A stretch of DNA of 64,000 nucleotides from Archilochus colubris (Eukaryota; Chordata; Aves; Apodiformes; Trochilidae), in contig CM041084.1 of NCBI GenBank assembly GCA_023079485.1, positions 22,720,609 to 22,784,608 of the forward strand, read 5' to 3'. This document shows, in pieces, positions 1 through 12,257 of this stretch (position 1 is its first letter; each line of letters begins with the position of its first letter). The position numbers and the translations under genes were made by a program. Below the pieces are notes generated by a model. It was given only the letters and a program-made list of their open reading frames with translations, was not told the origin of the DNA and did no database searches.

Positions 1-2280
1 GTACTTAATTGCTGCAGTTATGTTTCATTTCAGTGAATTAAACCGCTGTAAAGAATGAATAGTATTCCCAGTGAAATTATTAGATATCAACTGTTTCAGA
101 CCTTTATGGATAACATTTCTTTTACTTTACAAGCCAACACTGTTCATGTTTTAGTTATTTTTTTTCTATTTCTTAGAGAATCTGTCAGACAAAATTACCT
201 TATTCTTCATGGGCAGCAAATCTCTCTCCCTACCAGCATCTGATTTATAGTTTTATTTTTTTTAAGTGTATTTACGTGTTTTCTACACACATGTAGGAAT
301 AACTGGTCTGTTAAATTAAATCAAAAGGGGAACTACTACACATATTTCAGTTACTCCTCAAATTTTCTGTTTTCAAAAGAAGAATAAAGAATTTTTTTTT
401 CTTTAAAAAGGAGTAGTTCACATCCTTAGTATACCTAAGAACTCCAAGTCCCCTCCAAGGCCACAGTAGTATATTCTGAAATATAGCTCTTAATCTTTTT
501 AAACTTCAGGAATCTTACAGCTCTCTTGAAAAGCCATCTCACTATCAATTACTTTCACCACTCTCCATTCTCCATAAAATTTAGAAAAAAAATATCTAGT
601 TCTTCACCAGATCTTCAGCCAAGACTGAGTATGTTTTGTATGATCAACCAAGAACAGTTCTAATGATGCAGAGAGGGGAGAGCAATGAACAATGATTTTT
701 TATGTTACAGAGAGTAGTACAGGGCTGTCTGAACATTTTCTGTGTGGGTAGCAAGTCCTCAGATGCACAAGTAATTGGCAGTCTTTCATGCCAATATTCA
801 TGATTCCTAGATGAAACTCTCAGTTGTTTGTCACAATATGTTTCTCATTTAGATTATTCTCATTGAATTCTACAGATGGAAGCTGCAGGGTATTTGCACA
901 TATTCTGAAGAAGGGATTTTGTTGTTTCTATATGGTTTCTCCTCTTCAATCTTCAGTCCATTATGTTTTGGTTAATGGTAAAGTGACAGCTGATGAGCCA
1001 GGTTTTTAAAATGCATGCCTATCTGTCAGTTCCAATGCATCTCACAGCTGCATGCTTTAACTTATCATGCTTGAAAGTACAAAAAGATTATGCTGCAGTG
1101 AAATGTTAACAAGGTCATATCATACACACACCAGCTCGTTGCACTTTTCTTCCTTTCACTGCTCCTGTTAGTCATTATTCCATGTCATGCATAAATAATG
1201 TTGCTCGGAGAGAAAGTCACTGCAGTCTATATTACTGGTGCTACTGTACTATCAAGAGAGGCTGAACTTCTGGAGTGAATGTCAGAACATGTCACTTGCT
1301 ACATTATTGGTACCTAAACATCAAAGACAAGTCTAAAGGATGAATACGTGTATTCATGAACAGAAGATAACTTTCTGCTTTGGATCACCACAGCAGTAAC
1401 CATATTGAGCTAGTTTTCATATAAATGAGGTTTGGCAAAGCATTGTCTGGCATCATGCATCTGATTTCACTGGACTGTCAGACTGTACTGGGTGAAGCAC
1501 ATGAAAGCTCAGAAGAGCAACCCAAGAGGGCGATTTGCACACCAAGGAAATATTTCACAAACAGAAAGCCCTGGCTACTGAAAACCCTGACAAAGAGCCA
1601 GAGATAAATAATATTCCCATGATATGATTCTGCAGTGCTATGGTGAGCGTGCCAGTACATCTGCTCAAAGACCTCAGCTCCTCCCTACACTCCTCTGTTC
1701 CCAAACATCACCAGCAGCAGACTTGGACCTCCAAGGAGTCCTAACTCCGAGATTTTCGCCCTGTATGATTGGGTCTCTCTGAACCCAAGATCTGTCTGTG
1801 TGGGCTGTCTAGGCCTGCCGCCTGCTTCCCACCTCCTTTTATTTCCTCCAGATGGAAAAATGTGATTTTTAGGCTAGATATTGCTGGCAGGTGTCGTGGT
1901 AGGAGGCCTGCTTCAGTCTTTGTCCCCCAAGATAAATTACCACCCACATGCTAATTTCACATTTAATGATAAGTAAATATAATACGATCCAGGAGAATTT
2001 GCACAGAGGTCCATCACAGAATTTCTTTGCCAGTGTACTCTTTCTCATCATCATATATTTAGCAGCAAACCTCATTTTGCCCAAGCCTTAGTCAAGGCAA
2101 AGAAAAGCTTTCAGTAGCAAATATTTTATTTCCATAGGTAACGAGGTAACTTTTGCTGTCAGCAGAGAACTGAATCATGTGCTATGTCATTATGGTTTAC
2201 ACCACAAACACTGCTTGGTTATTACATCTTTAATGAATGTTTATTCATAGGTTGACACTCACTTAACATTCTGAGAAAGA

Positions 2281-2326
2281 GGAGAGGAAATCTAATGCAA
2301 AAGGAGAGAAGAAATTTAATGCAAAA
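2281..2326. repeat. Imperfect tandem duplication, 22/24-bp unit
   Basis: Two adjacent copies of a purine-rich unit ending in AATGCAAAA lie at 2281-2302 and 2303-2326. They differ by a 2-bp length change and about one substitution. This looks like a local duplication by replication slippage; no function is implied. Confidence 0.7.
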
Positions 2327-4039
2327 GTCAGGTTCAAACTAATCTGATTAATCTGGTTAAGGTAAAGGCTCTCAGGTCATGCAGGTTCCCCATCACAAAC
2401 ACAGCTGCAGTCCATGAGCTTTCTGTTATCACTCTCCAGCAATCTCTGCTATTATAGGTGAGAAAAATTAAAGGCTGACATCCTGCAGTAGAGATGAATG
2501 AGTTTGGTGACGTAACTCATGCAGTGTTTGGTAGGCTTCATAATGAACTTTGACTCTATGTTTATAAAAATATAAGGCTTTTATAAACCTATAAGATAAT
2601 GAACACAGACATGGATAGATATGTAGGAAAGAAAGGTCTAATGTCATTCTTCTCTGTTAGGCTGCTAGTATTTGTAGCCCTTAGTTCAAAGAAGAAAATC
2701 TTGGTTTCTGGCTGTTGGAAGATGGAAACTCTTAGGTTGGAAGAATGTGGGATAGGTAGCAACTTGTCTGGGTCAGGCTTCACTTTACAGGCTTTGATTT
2801 CTTTCTTGAGACCATGAGGTAAAGCTCTTTTAAATTCAAGATCTAGATTTCATTGTAAATCCTGCATTTCAAATGAGACGTTGCTCCAATGTAGCAAGAA
2901 AAGTAGAAAATCTTGAGGTAAGGATGATTCTGAAAAATAAGTTGTTTTGGGGAAAGGTGAGTAGTTCTCTCTTTTACTAAAATGAAACAGAGAAGCAACT
3001 GCTCAGTTGTCTAATGCAGCTTCTTCAGGATCTGGAGTGAGCCAGGGAGTGAGCAGTGAAGCAGGTAGTTCAGCAAAGATTCCCAGCTCAGGACAAATTG
3101 ACAGTCATCCCATTGAGATGAGTGCTCAGAAGAGGAGCATTCAGAATTTTCCTGCTTTTCCTGGATCTCCTTCTTGATGCAAATCAGACTCTCAATGGGC
3201 TTGATCAGGAGCTGGGGTTTTAGGAGACTTCTTGTCTCTCATGAGCAGTGCCATGGTGGGACTGTGGCAGAAGCAAAGCCTTGAAAGCCCAGGAGTACCT
3301 GGGATGAGAGATTTTTCATGATGAAAAAGCCAAGCTGCATGTTGAAGTTCATCCTTCAAACAAACCATGAGACAATTTGACAAGAAGCCAGGCAAATTTC
3401 TGATGCACCCTGAACTTTATTTTACTGGAAATTCTTCTCAGCTGACTCCTTTCGACAAAACTCTTCAGCTTAGTTGGAACTCCTATTTTCAGATGAAAAA
3501 AGCTTCATCAGAAAATTCCAGACCAGCTCTACCACTGAGTCTATTTGGATTGCATTACTCAGGGGCTGTCTCAATAAAAGCAGACTATTAAATTTCACTG
3601 TAGTTTATAGTTTCTAACATGGCTGTTTGGAAAATGAAACTTTTCTCCACAGTGTAACTCCAGTTTCAACATTTGTTTAATCCTGTAATGGGATATTTAA
3701 AGACATGAACAAATTGGTTTAATTTTGTTTGCATTTATGTCATCAAAATATCAGAAATGGACTTTCATTTGCGTATGAAGTGGTTTGAATTTTGATAAAA
3801 CCTCTCACCATCTATTTTTTCTTGTTTCTGATTTAGCTGATTTCTGCTCCTCAGAGACTGCTAAGATGAATCCATACTTTTGAACCAGGAAAGGTGATTT
3901 ATCCAAGGAATTATCTATGAATAATGGGAGTTGAATAATTATGAATTTGTCTCCTACATCTTCTACCTATCTTCTCTGCCTGAGCTCTTTGAATTTCCAG
4001 CTTAACTTCTCCCATGAAACAGTCATGGTGGTCCTACTA

Positions 4040-4060
4040 TTTTTTTTTTTTTTTTTTTTT
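4040..4060. repeat. Homopolymer (T)21
   Basis: A run of 21 T read directly from the sequence. No LINE or SINE body is recognisable on either side, so I do not call it a retroposon tail (which would be on the minus strand). It is the longest mononucleotide run in the window. Confidence 0.9.
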
Positions 4061-5639
4061 GGATGGATGAGAACAGAGCATGGTCCTTCAAAAGAAATTA
4101 AACAGGAGGAGGAGACATATGAACCTGGAATTTCCCAAGAATCACCGCATCCTTCAAAGTGAGTCAGTGACCAGCTTTTGAGTTTCCACAGGTAAAAATC
4201 CATATGGCAAATGGACTCATAAAAAGTAATCTTGGCAGGTGCAGACATCTGCTATCACCAAAATATGGTGGCCAGGAATGGAAACCTGCTGTGTGCACTG
4301 TCACTTTTTATTCAGTCTTTTTAGCTTCATTAAGTTTTTGCTTGTATGTAACTTGCATTACATGCCAGTTTTAAACCACAGGCCATTACTCCCTTGTTTT
4401 GTGGACTGTCATTTCTAGTTGAAAAATTAAACTAAAGACTAATAATGCTTGCCATTTCTGTCTTATGACTAATGCCTTTAGACTGGGACTTCCAGGTAAC
4501 CTCAGCCAAAATATACTGATTTCTGTAGTGAAGAGGATTATTAGCAGAAAGAAAAATTTCAGCTCTTTTACAGAGAGGAATTCAACACATAGTCTGACAT
4601 ATTTATGACTTCAAGAAAGCAACAAAACTGAGGAAGGTTTATTTTTCATGGTGAAGGTGATGTTTGATTGCTGTTGAATACTTTTCATGTATTTTTAATG
4701 GTTAAAATTCAATATTCACTGAAGGATCAAAGCACAACCGGCCAAATATTACTCTCAGATGTGTGTGGTTGGCTTATACTTTTCTAGGATCATCTGAAAT
4801 TTGAGGCACAGCCTTTTGCCTTGGGAACTTTGTAACCTGGTGAAAGCAAGGAGCTACTGCTCCACTCGGCAGCGATGTCCCTGTGTGGGCTCACTCAGCA
4901 CACAACCCTGTGCCAGTGGTGCCACTGGGCTCATGTGTGGCTACCAAAGAGGCAGGAGGCAGTCAGGAGAGAGTGATGGGTTGTAATCCTACTTTTCTTG
5001 GGTATTTTGATGCTTAGCACTGACCCCGGTCCACTACCCCTCATGATTGCTGCTCTCAGCTCCTGCAGAAGCTGCTCCCCCTCATTCTCACACTTTCCAC
5101 CTCCTCTCACCTTTTTAGCTGACAGCTTCACTTTTATCAATAAAATCCCAGAGTACAGTCCTGGTGGTACCAGGCATTGGGATGTCTTACATACACACCA
5201 AACTCTGTTAGGCGCAGCAAGTGAGCCCACTCTGTCCTGCCATGCCCTGTAGGGATCTGTATCATGCACACACTTGTGCTCCCAGTATCCCACTGACCTT
5301 CCTGCATCTGGCACATTTACCCTGCAGAGGTTGCCATTTTTTAATCCCTCTGGACCACTGCCATATAAACTCAGAAACACAAAACTGATAAAGGGTGCAA
5401 AGTCTGACTTTGAAGTCTGTCAATAGGAGTATTCATCTGGGACAAAAAAGTCAGGAATTTCGGTTTCCTCTCCCAGTGCATATTTAAATGTACTTTAATT
5501 CCTTTCCATAGTTGTTGGAACATGGCTGAGTCCAGATTCCTGTTTCCACTCCATGGTAAGCACTGCTATGTAGAGCAATTGTGGGTGACAGTTTCTCTGC
5601 AGGTCAGAATAATTTTGAATTTCTCCATGCACAGTGGAG

Positions 5640-5795
5640 CAGGAAGAGCAATTTTCAACACATTTACTCCAGGCTAACATGTTGGTCAAGTCACTTGCTT
5701 GCACAGATCTTTATTCAAAGCCCTTCAGGCAGAAAAGCAAATTGAACCTGGTTTTCCACATTCTAGGTCAGTGCGCTAAACCTGTGATTGTGAAT
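5640..5795 (-). mobile_element. Ancient CORE-SINE/MIR-like relic
   Basis: Read on the minus strand, the segment starts with a tRNA-like head: an A-box-like stretch TAGCGCACTGACCT near 5763-5776 and a B-box-like GGTTCAATTT near 5738-5747. It then runs into a stretch resembling the MIR core, with GCAAGTGACTTGACC near 5684-5698 where MIR has the 'gcaagtcacttaacc' word. A GTAAA-rich stretch follows where MIR has 'catctgtaaaat'. The order and spacing of these words match a tRNA-derived CORE-SINE. The copy is heavily mutated and both ends are approximate. A chance match to part of it is possible. Confidence 0.5.
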
Positions 5796-5949
5796 TGAAA
5801 GCAGGTATCCACATTGTGTTTGGGAAAAGCTTAAATTATATGCTTAGAAGTTGGACAGAGTAAAACTGGTACATAGATTTTGTCTCTCTGGTTTCTCTTT
5901 GGATCTTGGATATCTCTTTGCTTTATTGTCTTTCATTAATTAAACTGTA

Positions 5950-6005
5950 AGACGCTCATCAGTGTCCCCATGTCACACAGACAGTGAATGCACTCAGTTC
6001 AGGGC
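5950..6005 (-). mobile_element. Possible MIR-like fragment
   Basis: The + strand words GTCACACAGACAGTGAATG and AGTTCAGGGCTG follow the order seen in reversed MIR cores ('gtcacacagctagtaagtgg...agagctggg'). The match is short and lies 150 bp from the relic above, so the two may be pieces of related insertions. Support is weak. Confidence 0.3.
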
Positions 6006-6067
6006 TGCAAGCCTAGTGCTTACATTACATGCAAAAGTCTTGTAGCATCCACGTGTCCTCCATGGTG

Positions 6068-6091
6068 CCTTCCATGATCCCTTCCATGATC
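6068..6091. repeat. Perfect 12-bp tandem repeat, 2 copies
   Basis: The unit CCTTCCATGATC occurs twice in direct succession, preceded by a degenerate third copy (CCTCCATGGTG at 6057-6067). It explains the repeated Asp-His-Gly pattern in the minus-strand open frame across it, which is therefore not evidence of a protein. Confidence 0.85.
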
Positions 6092-9000
6092 TGGGTTTGT
6101 TATGCCAGTACAGAATCTGTTCTTCACCAGGAAATTTTGAGGTCTACCTAGAACTGTGGGCTGAGAGAGCCAAAGCCCCAGCTTGAAGCAGGCAGCTGGT
6201 GGTAGGTGCATGGCTAGTGGCAGGATCTGCTCTCTGCTGGCAGCTGCAGCTGAGCTCTGGGAAAAAATGAGTCCTACAACTTTAGCCCTGAGGCCAACCT
6301 TGCAGAAAACGTTTGGGAGTGATATGTGAATGACAGAGTGGAAATAAAATTAGTTCAAATGCTGAGCAAACATCTGGCATGGGTGCTTCCAAACCATCGC
6401 CTGTCCCTCATTCTGCTTGCCAGCACACAGCATTAACTTTTAATGTAAAGAGCAAACAAATGTGTTTGTTAGCAGGATGATTGTCCTCCATACATATTTT
6501 TCCATCTCTGCAGATGTTAATTATGGCTTCCCCTAACATACTATATGAACATTAGGATTCTAAGCAATGTTTCTGTAACTAAGAGTGAGAATGTAACTCA
6601 TGAGGACAGTTTGATTTTTGTCCAAGCTGTTGTGCTTGTTACACTGATATGTTTATGTGTGTCCTGCTGCATTGTCACCATTCCCAAATGTACCCAAGGT
6701 GTTGCTCTTCAGCACCTCTCTTCCCCAGTTTCACAATGAGCCTACCATTCTGGATCTCTATGCAAAGCAGCTGGCAAAACCTGTCTCCCAGAGGAGGACA
6801 CTATGTACTGTGTTTGTAATACCAATCACTGAGGGACCAAGAGGACATGGAGAAAATTGCAGTAATTTGGTGACTGATTCAAATGGGTTTATTTCCTCAC
6901 CAAGACCATAAACTGATTTTCCCAACTTCTGTCTTATTCTGGTCTTCCCAACACAACTACCAGTGTAGAAAGATACTTCCAGGAAACATCAAACCCCAGC
7001 TGTTATCAGCTGAGATAAGAAGAAATTGACTGAATTACAGAGTTGATTTTGTCTAGGGAATCACACAAACAATTCTTTTCTAAAAAGCAAACAAAATGTG
7101 TATTTAAGCACCAGAAAAATAGAATGACAATGAGGCAATCACCTACATTTTTGTGTCTGGAGTAAAAGTCACCCTGAATATACCTCACAGGAGCTAAATG
7201 GGCTGTAGCTTTTCTCTAAGACTGTTAGCACCATTCAGAGCAATACATGAAACTCTGAAGTAGCAATAAGTGGCCAATATCCATAATGAAGATTTTATTT
7301 CTAATATTGACCAGTTCTGGAAGTCTGCGATGATGCAATGGTTTATAAGTAAATATATATATATATATATATATATTTAAAAGCCATCATTATAAAATAA
7401 TAAACTTGAGATCCAATAAAAAATAAAGTATTTTCTTCAACATAAAAAGTCACTCTAAAATATTAATATAGATTTGTCTATTTAGAAGTGAAAATAAAAA
7501 AGTTATTTCCAGTCCTTCTTGGTCTCTGAATTAATCAAATCATACTTGATGAATTCCTTCAACACAGAGCAATTTTAACACATTCAAGGGTTAACACAGA
7601 ACTTTTCAGTCAGGGTGGGCCTCTAACATACTAAAGAAATTCTTCTTGGACTCCAAGAAGCTATGAAATATTTAAACACAACAAGTTATTTCCCCACTTA
7701 CATGGCAACACTGCAGCTTTAAATATTAAAAACAACAGCACTGTAGTATTCTAAGCAAGTACAAGAGTTCATTGGCACCAGATACCTCTAGTCTTCTTTT
7801 GCTGGAGTGGTAGAAAAGAAACTTTACTATAAAAACAAGGAGAGACTACTGAGGAATGCACACTCCCAAGATTCCTTCTTATCAAAGTATTGAGCAAAGA
7901 AATATCTTGCTAATTTATCTTTCTAGTTATTTATATAGCATCATTCTCAAAAGTATCTGGATTCCTGGAGTGAGTAATACAAGAGGGACCATTTATTTGT
8001 TATGGGAATAAGGTACATAACGTGAGATAGATGGGGAAGATCCCCTGTGAGGGTGTACCACCATAGCTCAAGTAAAGAGCAGCAAGGATAATTTTCCAAA
8101 ACATAGTGAAAAGGCAGAAAATATATACTGAAAGCTCTTTATTTTCAGGTCAACAAGTGACACAAAAATATGCAAAGAGCTGGGAGTAATAGCTAGAGAG
8201 AAATTCATCCATGCAACTGTGATGATGTGTCCTGTTTATAAGATAATCTCTCTAGTCAGGTAGGGCAGATATTGTGGTAAATCAATTCGGAGGGCAAAGG
8301 CCAGAATTAAATATCTTAGGATATGCCTGTTACTGAGTTCAAGCAGAGGAATGAGCAGCAGCACAGTTGTTCATACATGACTCCTGACTTTCCATCTCAT
8401 TGAAAGTCTGACTCAGATTCTGGTTTTATGTTGCTTACTTCGTGAGTTTTGTGGTCTGTGCAGCAGCTCTCCCAGTACTGTGTGCTCTGCATCAGTTTCC
8501 ATCTTCTGTCCACCACACTTTTCATCTTTTACTCCTTCCTCTTCCGTAGCTTTCCTTCCCTCACTCCTTTTACATTAGCTGCCTTGGAGGCAGAAATGTT
8601 TTCCTGCTCTTTCCTTGTGTTAGTCCTGCAGAGCAGCACAGCTGAGGGAGGTGGTTTAATGCCTTTTGTGTGTCACCAGTAGACTTGTTTTTTGCACTAC
8701 AGTTGTGTGCACAGATGCTGGGAGTGACTGGGGACTGGGGTAACCCAGGAGCTCTCCCATGTGGTAGGCCTGGCCTGTAGGGTGATCAGGTGTGGATGGT
8801 GGTTAACAAGAGAAGGGGATAGTATGATTTTAAAGGACAAATCCAGGTGCAATTATAGTACTGATTCCTAGAATTCCATTGCTTACAACTTATTGCTATG
8901 ACTAATCTGAAAGAGAATGAAGTTAACTCTTTTATTAGGAACACTTGATCTGTCTTCATGGGCAAGAATGGGCAGATGCAAGGCTGTGACCCAGGAAAAG

Positions 9001-12000
9001 CACTGGTTCCAGATTCATATAGCCAAGTAAGTCCAGCAGTATGCCCTAGTTATATGTATATTTGTGCTGTTTCTGTGCCAGAGGAAGTCCACCTTTGGCC
9101 ATCTCTGCAGCTAGGATGAGGCTATGCACATCTGCCTACTCCTGTGCACCCCAAAAGAGTTTAAATGCCCAGCAAGGGATAGTGAGGACATGGGAAGATG
9201 CTACCATGCTCCTTTCACCCATGTGAAATCACAGCGTTCTCTGAACACTGGTACAGGGAGCTCTTCCCACAGCTGCTGATCCCCAGGTGTCAGTCCTCTG
9301 TAACAGCACCCAGGAATACCTATTAGACCTCAAGGATGCTTAGGGCTTTTCACTGTAACACTTAAGATAAAAGGTGCTATCTACTGTAAATGCAAAGTCT
9401 ACCCAGTGAAATCAGCAAAAAGTTTCCAGTGCTTAAGAAAAAATAAATTGGAAACTGAACTTGACTTTTTTCTTCCAGCTTTGCCTGGAAGAGATCTCAA
9501 TGAATGCTACATAATCACCTCACTGCAGCTTCCAGACTTTCCTGGTACAGGAATAGAAGCACAGCATACACCTATCTGTAATACTGCAAGATAAGAGAGC
9601 ACAGACAGTTTGGGAATATTGTTAGCTAGGCCTCATTAATAAAATAAGGCTAATGATTTATTCATATCCAGGACAATAAGAGGACAATGTAGAGCAGTTA
9701 CATTAATGGTAAGTAGATGCTTTGGGGGAAAAATGTGAACACTAATGGAAATTGGTTCTGTTTCTTTCAGTGTTTTGTATAAAACAGCGTGGGTGATTTT
9801 TCTGGCCAAATCAGTACATTAGGGACACAGAATTCCCTGTTCTACATATCAAGATAGGAACTAGGAAATTATTCAGATTAATATAAGAATATATTATCAT
9901 TTCAGTGCTGAAGTAACTCTCTCAGTCTTGTTTCCCTACATGCAATTTTTTATTCTATCTTTTCACCCTTGCTTTCCAGAAGCCTTGAACTCACTACTGT
10001 AATTATGAATGCAGACATTATTGCTGTGAAAATAACACTGAAAAGTCTGTGAAGACACTATTTGAAATGGTTACTATTTAAAGCTGACTTAGCTCTACTT
10101 TTGCTGTGCAAAATTATATAACGTGTGCCCTTCTGGAAGAAGCACTGGAACTTTTTTAAATTGCTGGTAGGAATTTTTTGCAATAGTGTGAATTTCCTGC
10201 TCAGAAAGCAAAGTGTCTAGGCTGTGCTCTCACCCCCCAAAATCCATGTGCTGATCATCAAGTGAAGTCATGGAGTTTCTTTAGTCACCTTCATGGTTAT
10301 TTGATGTCTAAATAGTGGCCATACTTTGTTTGGGTTACTGATGATGCGATTCAGCAGTATCAGATCCCTAAGCTGGGGTAAAGTCACTCCAGTTTGGAAC
10401 AAGTAGCATGCTCCCTGTGTCCCTCTTCACAGCCAAGAACCACAGAACCACAAGCCCCAGTTTTTTCAGTCATTTTGCTGAACCAGATGGATTGCCAACA
10501 CTGAACTACATAGTGTCTCTAGGTTGAAATTTGGAAGGGAGAGTTGAAAGCTGTTGAGACCTCATGAGATGCCATGAGTAAGTGCTGGTGACCTGAAGGG
10601 AGCAGATGACCACAAGAGTGCCTTCCCTGCCTCAGCAGGTCCAGCTGGAGCACCACTCCTGGGCTGCAGCACAACCACAAACTGCTGCAGCATATTCTCT
10701 GATGAGCAATATCTGAATTAATTAATGTGGAACTTGCACCTACATTTAAATAAAAAAGGAGAAAATGAAGTGAAGACACAAACAATGTACTATCAATGAC
10801 TGTGTTATATTGTATGAACTAGAACACTCCCATAGTAATCCCACTGATTAAAAAGTGATTATTTTTCCTCCATATACTAGTGCTCTCATATTTTCACTGT
10901 ATCTGTGCTAATGAATGGAATGGATGAGGGCTAAGCAGCCGAATCTGAGACCTGGTGTCTTAGTGTTGCTTGTGTCCACACAAAGAAGCTGTTTTTCCTC
11001 AAACAGGAGGGTATCTTTCATCATGCCTGCTAGGAATATCTTTGGCATCTCATACAGCCCTAAAATCTGTCCAAGTATTGTTTGGCAAGAAAGGTGCTAA
11101 TAATTACCCAGTACAGAGGATGGTATGGCAGGACTCTAGTTTGGCCCTTGTCATGGCCAGTTAACTAGCATTCATGTAGTCCTTAACATTTGCAACCTCT
11201 CCTCAGCTGTGGGGCAATGTTTCAAGGCAACTGAGAACTTCTGACTAGGTTTCCACTGCCCTAATTCCCAGGAAAGAGGGTTTGCTTTCAGTCCCCAACT
11301 CTTGAAAGGAAACAGTGCTTGTCAGGATGACTGAACTGTGCTCCAAAGGCAGAGGAACCAGCTGAGATTTCCCCAAGTTCTGTCAGCATACACATCAAAC
11401 ATATTTCTTGGGTGAAATCCTGGAAGGAAATGTATTGCTGCAGTGTTCATCTCCCCAGCAGGTAACACGTAACCCAATATCCCACACCCCCACATCCCCT
11501 CCATTCTCCGTGGGATCAATATCTGGTCCCTGCACAGGGCAGAGTGAGAGCCATGAAAGACAGGAGATGGAGTGAGAAACACTAAGGGAAGTGCAGAGTC
11601 AGCTGCTCAGGGATGGCAAAGTCTGAATTGTGGGTTGTGTGGCCTGGCATCTTAGCTTCTAGCTTCTTCAGGCAATTTCAGTGTTTTTCTTATGTTTTTT
11701 TCCTCCATATTTTCTAATTCCTAATTCTGTATCATTCAGATCTGGTTGATGCACACTTGGGGTTGATAAAACCCCAACAACCCACAACTTCTGGAAAACA
11801 GTTACTGTTCTTATTTCTTCTCTCTGCCACATACCTGAAACCACGTTGAAAAAATTCTGAGCAGTGGGTAGTGTAGGGAAAAAAAATGTGAAGAAGTGGG
11901 AATGCTTACTCACGTAACTGTCAGTATAAGAAAGATTAGATGATTTGGGGAGGGAGGAAGAAAACAGTTTGTTTCTTTTTAAAAGAAAATATTTCACAGA

Positions 12001-12239
12001 GAAGAAAGCAGAAGGTTAAATAAGGTTTTTGGTTTTTACCAGCACTGTCCTTTCTTTTAAGACTATTATATTTCTGCTAGGTTTGATAATATTGCCCATA
12101 AAACCTAGATCCAAAATCTGTATTTCTGTGCATTAGTTTTTGGGTTAAGACAGTCAATAATTAGTTATTTCTCAAGCTATAAAAACAGACTTTTGTTTTA
12201 TGGAAAAGCTTGCCTCTGATCCCATTCTTGATTTATAAA
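6092..12239. other. Noncoding AT-rich DNA
   Basis: No gene, RNA gene or clear transposable element is recognised. A (AT)n microsatellite at 7353-7376 is listed separately. Open frames reach 109 codons on the minus strand (11668-11997) with no motif. The segment is uniform AT-rich sequence typical of amniote intergenic or intronic DNA. Confidence 0.6.
7353..7376. repeat. (AT)12 microsatellite
   Basis: Twelve perfect AT dinucleotides, read directly. It is likely to vary in length between individuals; no other role is inferred. Confidence 0.9.
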
Positions 12240-12257
12240 CACTGTTTATAAACAGTG
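12240..12257. repeat. Perfect 18-bp palindrome
   Basis: CACTGTTTATAAACAGTG equals its own reverse complement. The left flank repeats TTTATAAACACTG, so TTTATAAAC occurs twice 14 bp apart. By a uniform-base estimate about 0.2 such palindromes are expected in 64 kb, more given the AT bias, so it may be chance. TTTAT/GTTTA content also resembles a forkhead-type core, but I make no binding claim. Confidence 0.8.

Larger units (their letters stand above)
1..5570. other. Noncoding AT-rich DNA, no gene recognised
   Basis: Both strands were read for protein motifs, splice-flanked open frames and RNA genes, and nothing convincing was found. Open frames here reach 149 codons (minus strand, 4931-5380), but that translation shows no domain, signal peptide or family pattern. 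The only structured items are a short imperfect tandem repeat near 2281 and a run of 21 T at 4040-4060, both listed separately. The stretch could be intergenic or intronic; the sequence alone does not decide. Confidence 0.6.

Noticed and set aside
3967..4248. Minus-strand open frame with a poly-Lys stretch
   Set aside because: The lysine run is the T21 homopolymer read in reverse; it is not protein evidence.
4931..5380. 149-codon minus-strand open frame
   Set aside because: No domain, signal or repeat pattern. It is overlapped by an 84-codon plus-strand frame in a GC-richer patch, and its length is expected by chance among six frames of 64 kb.
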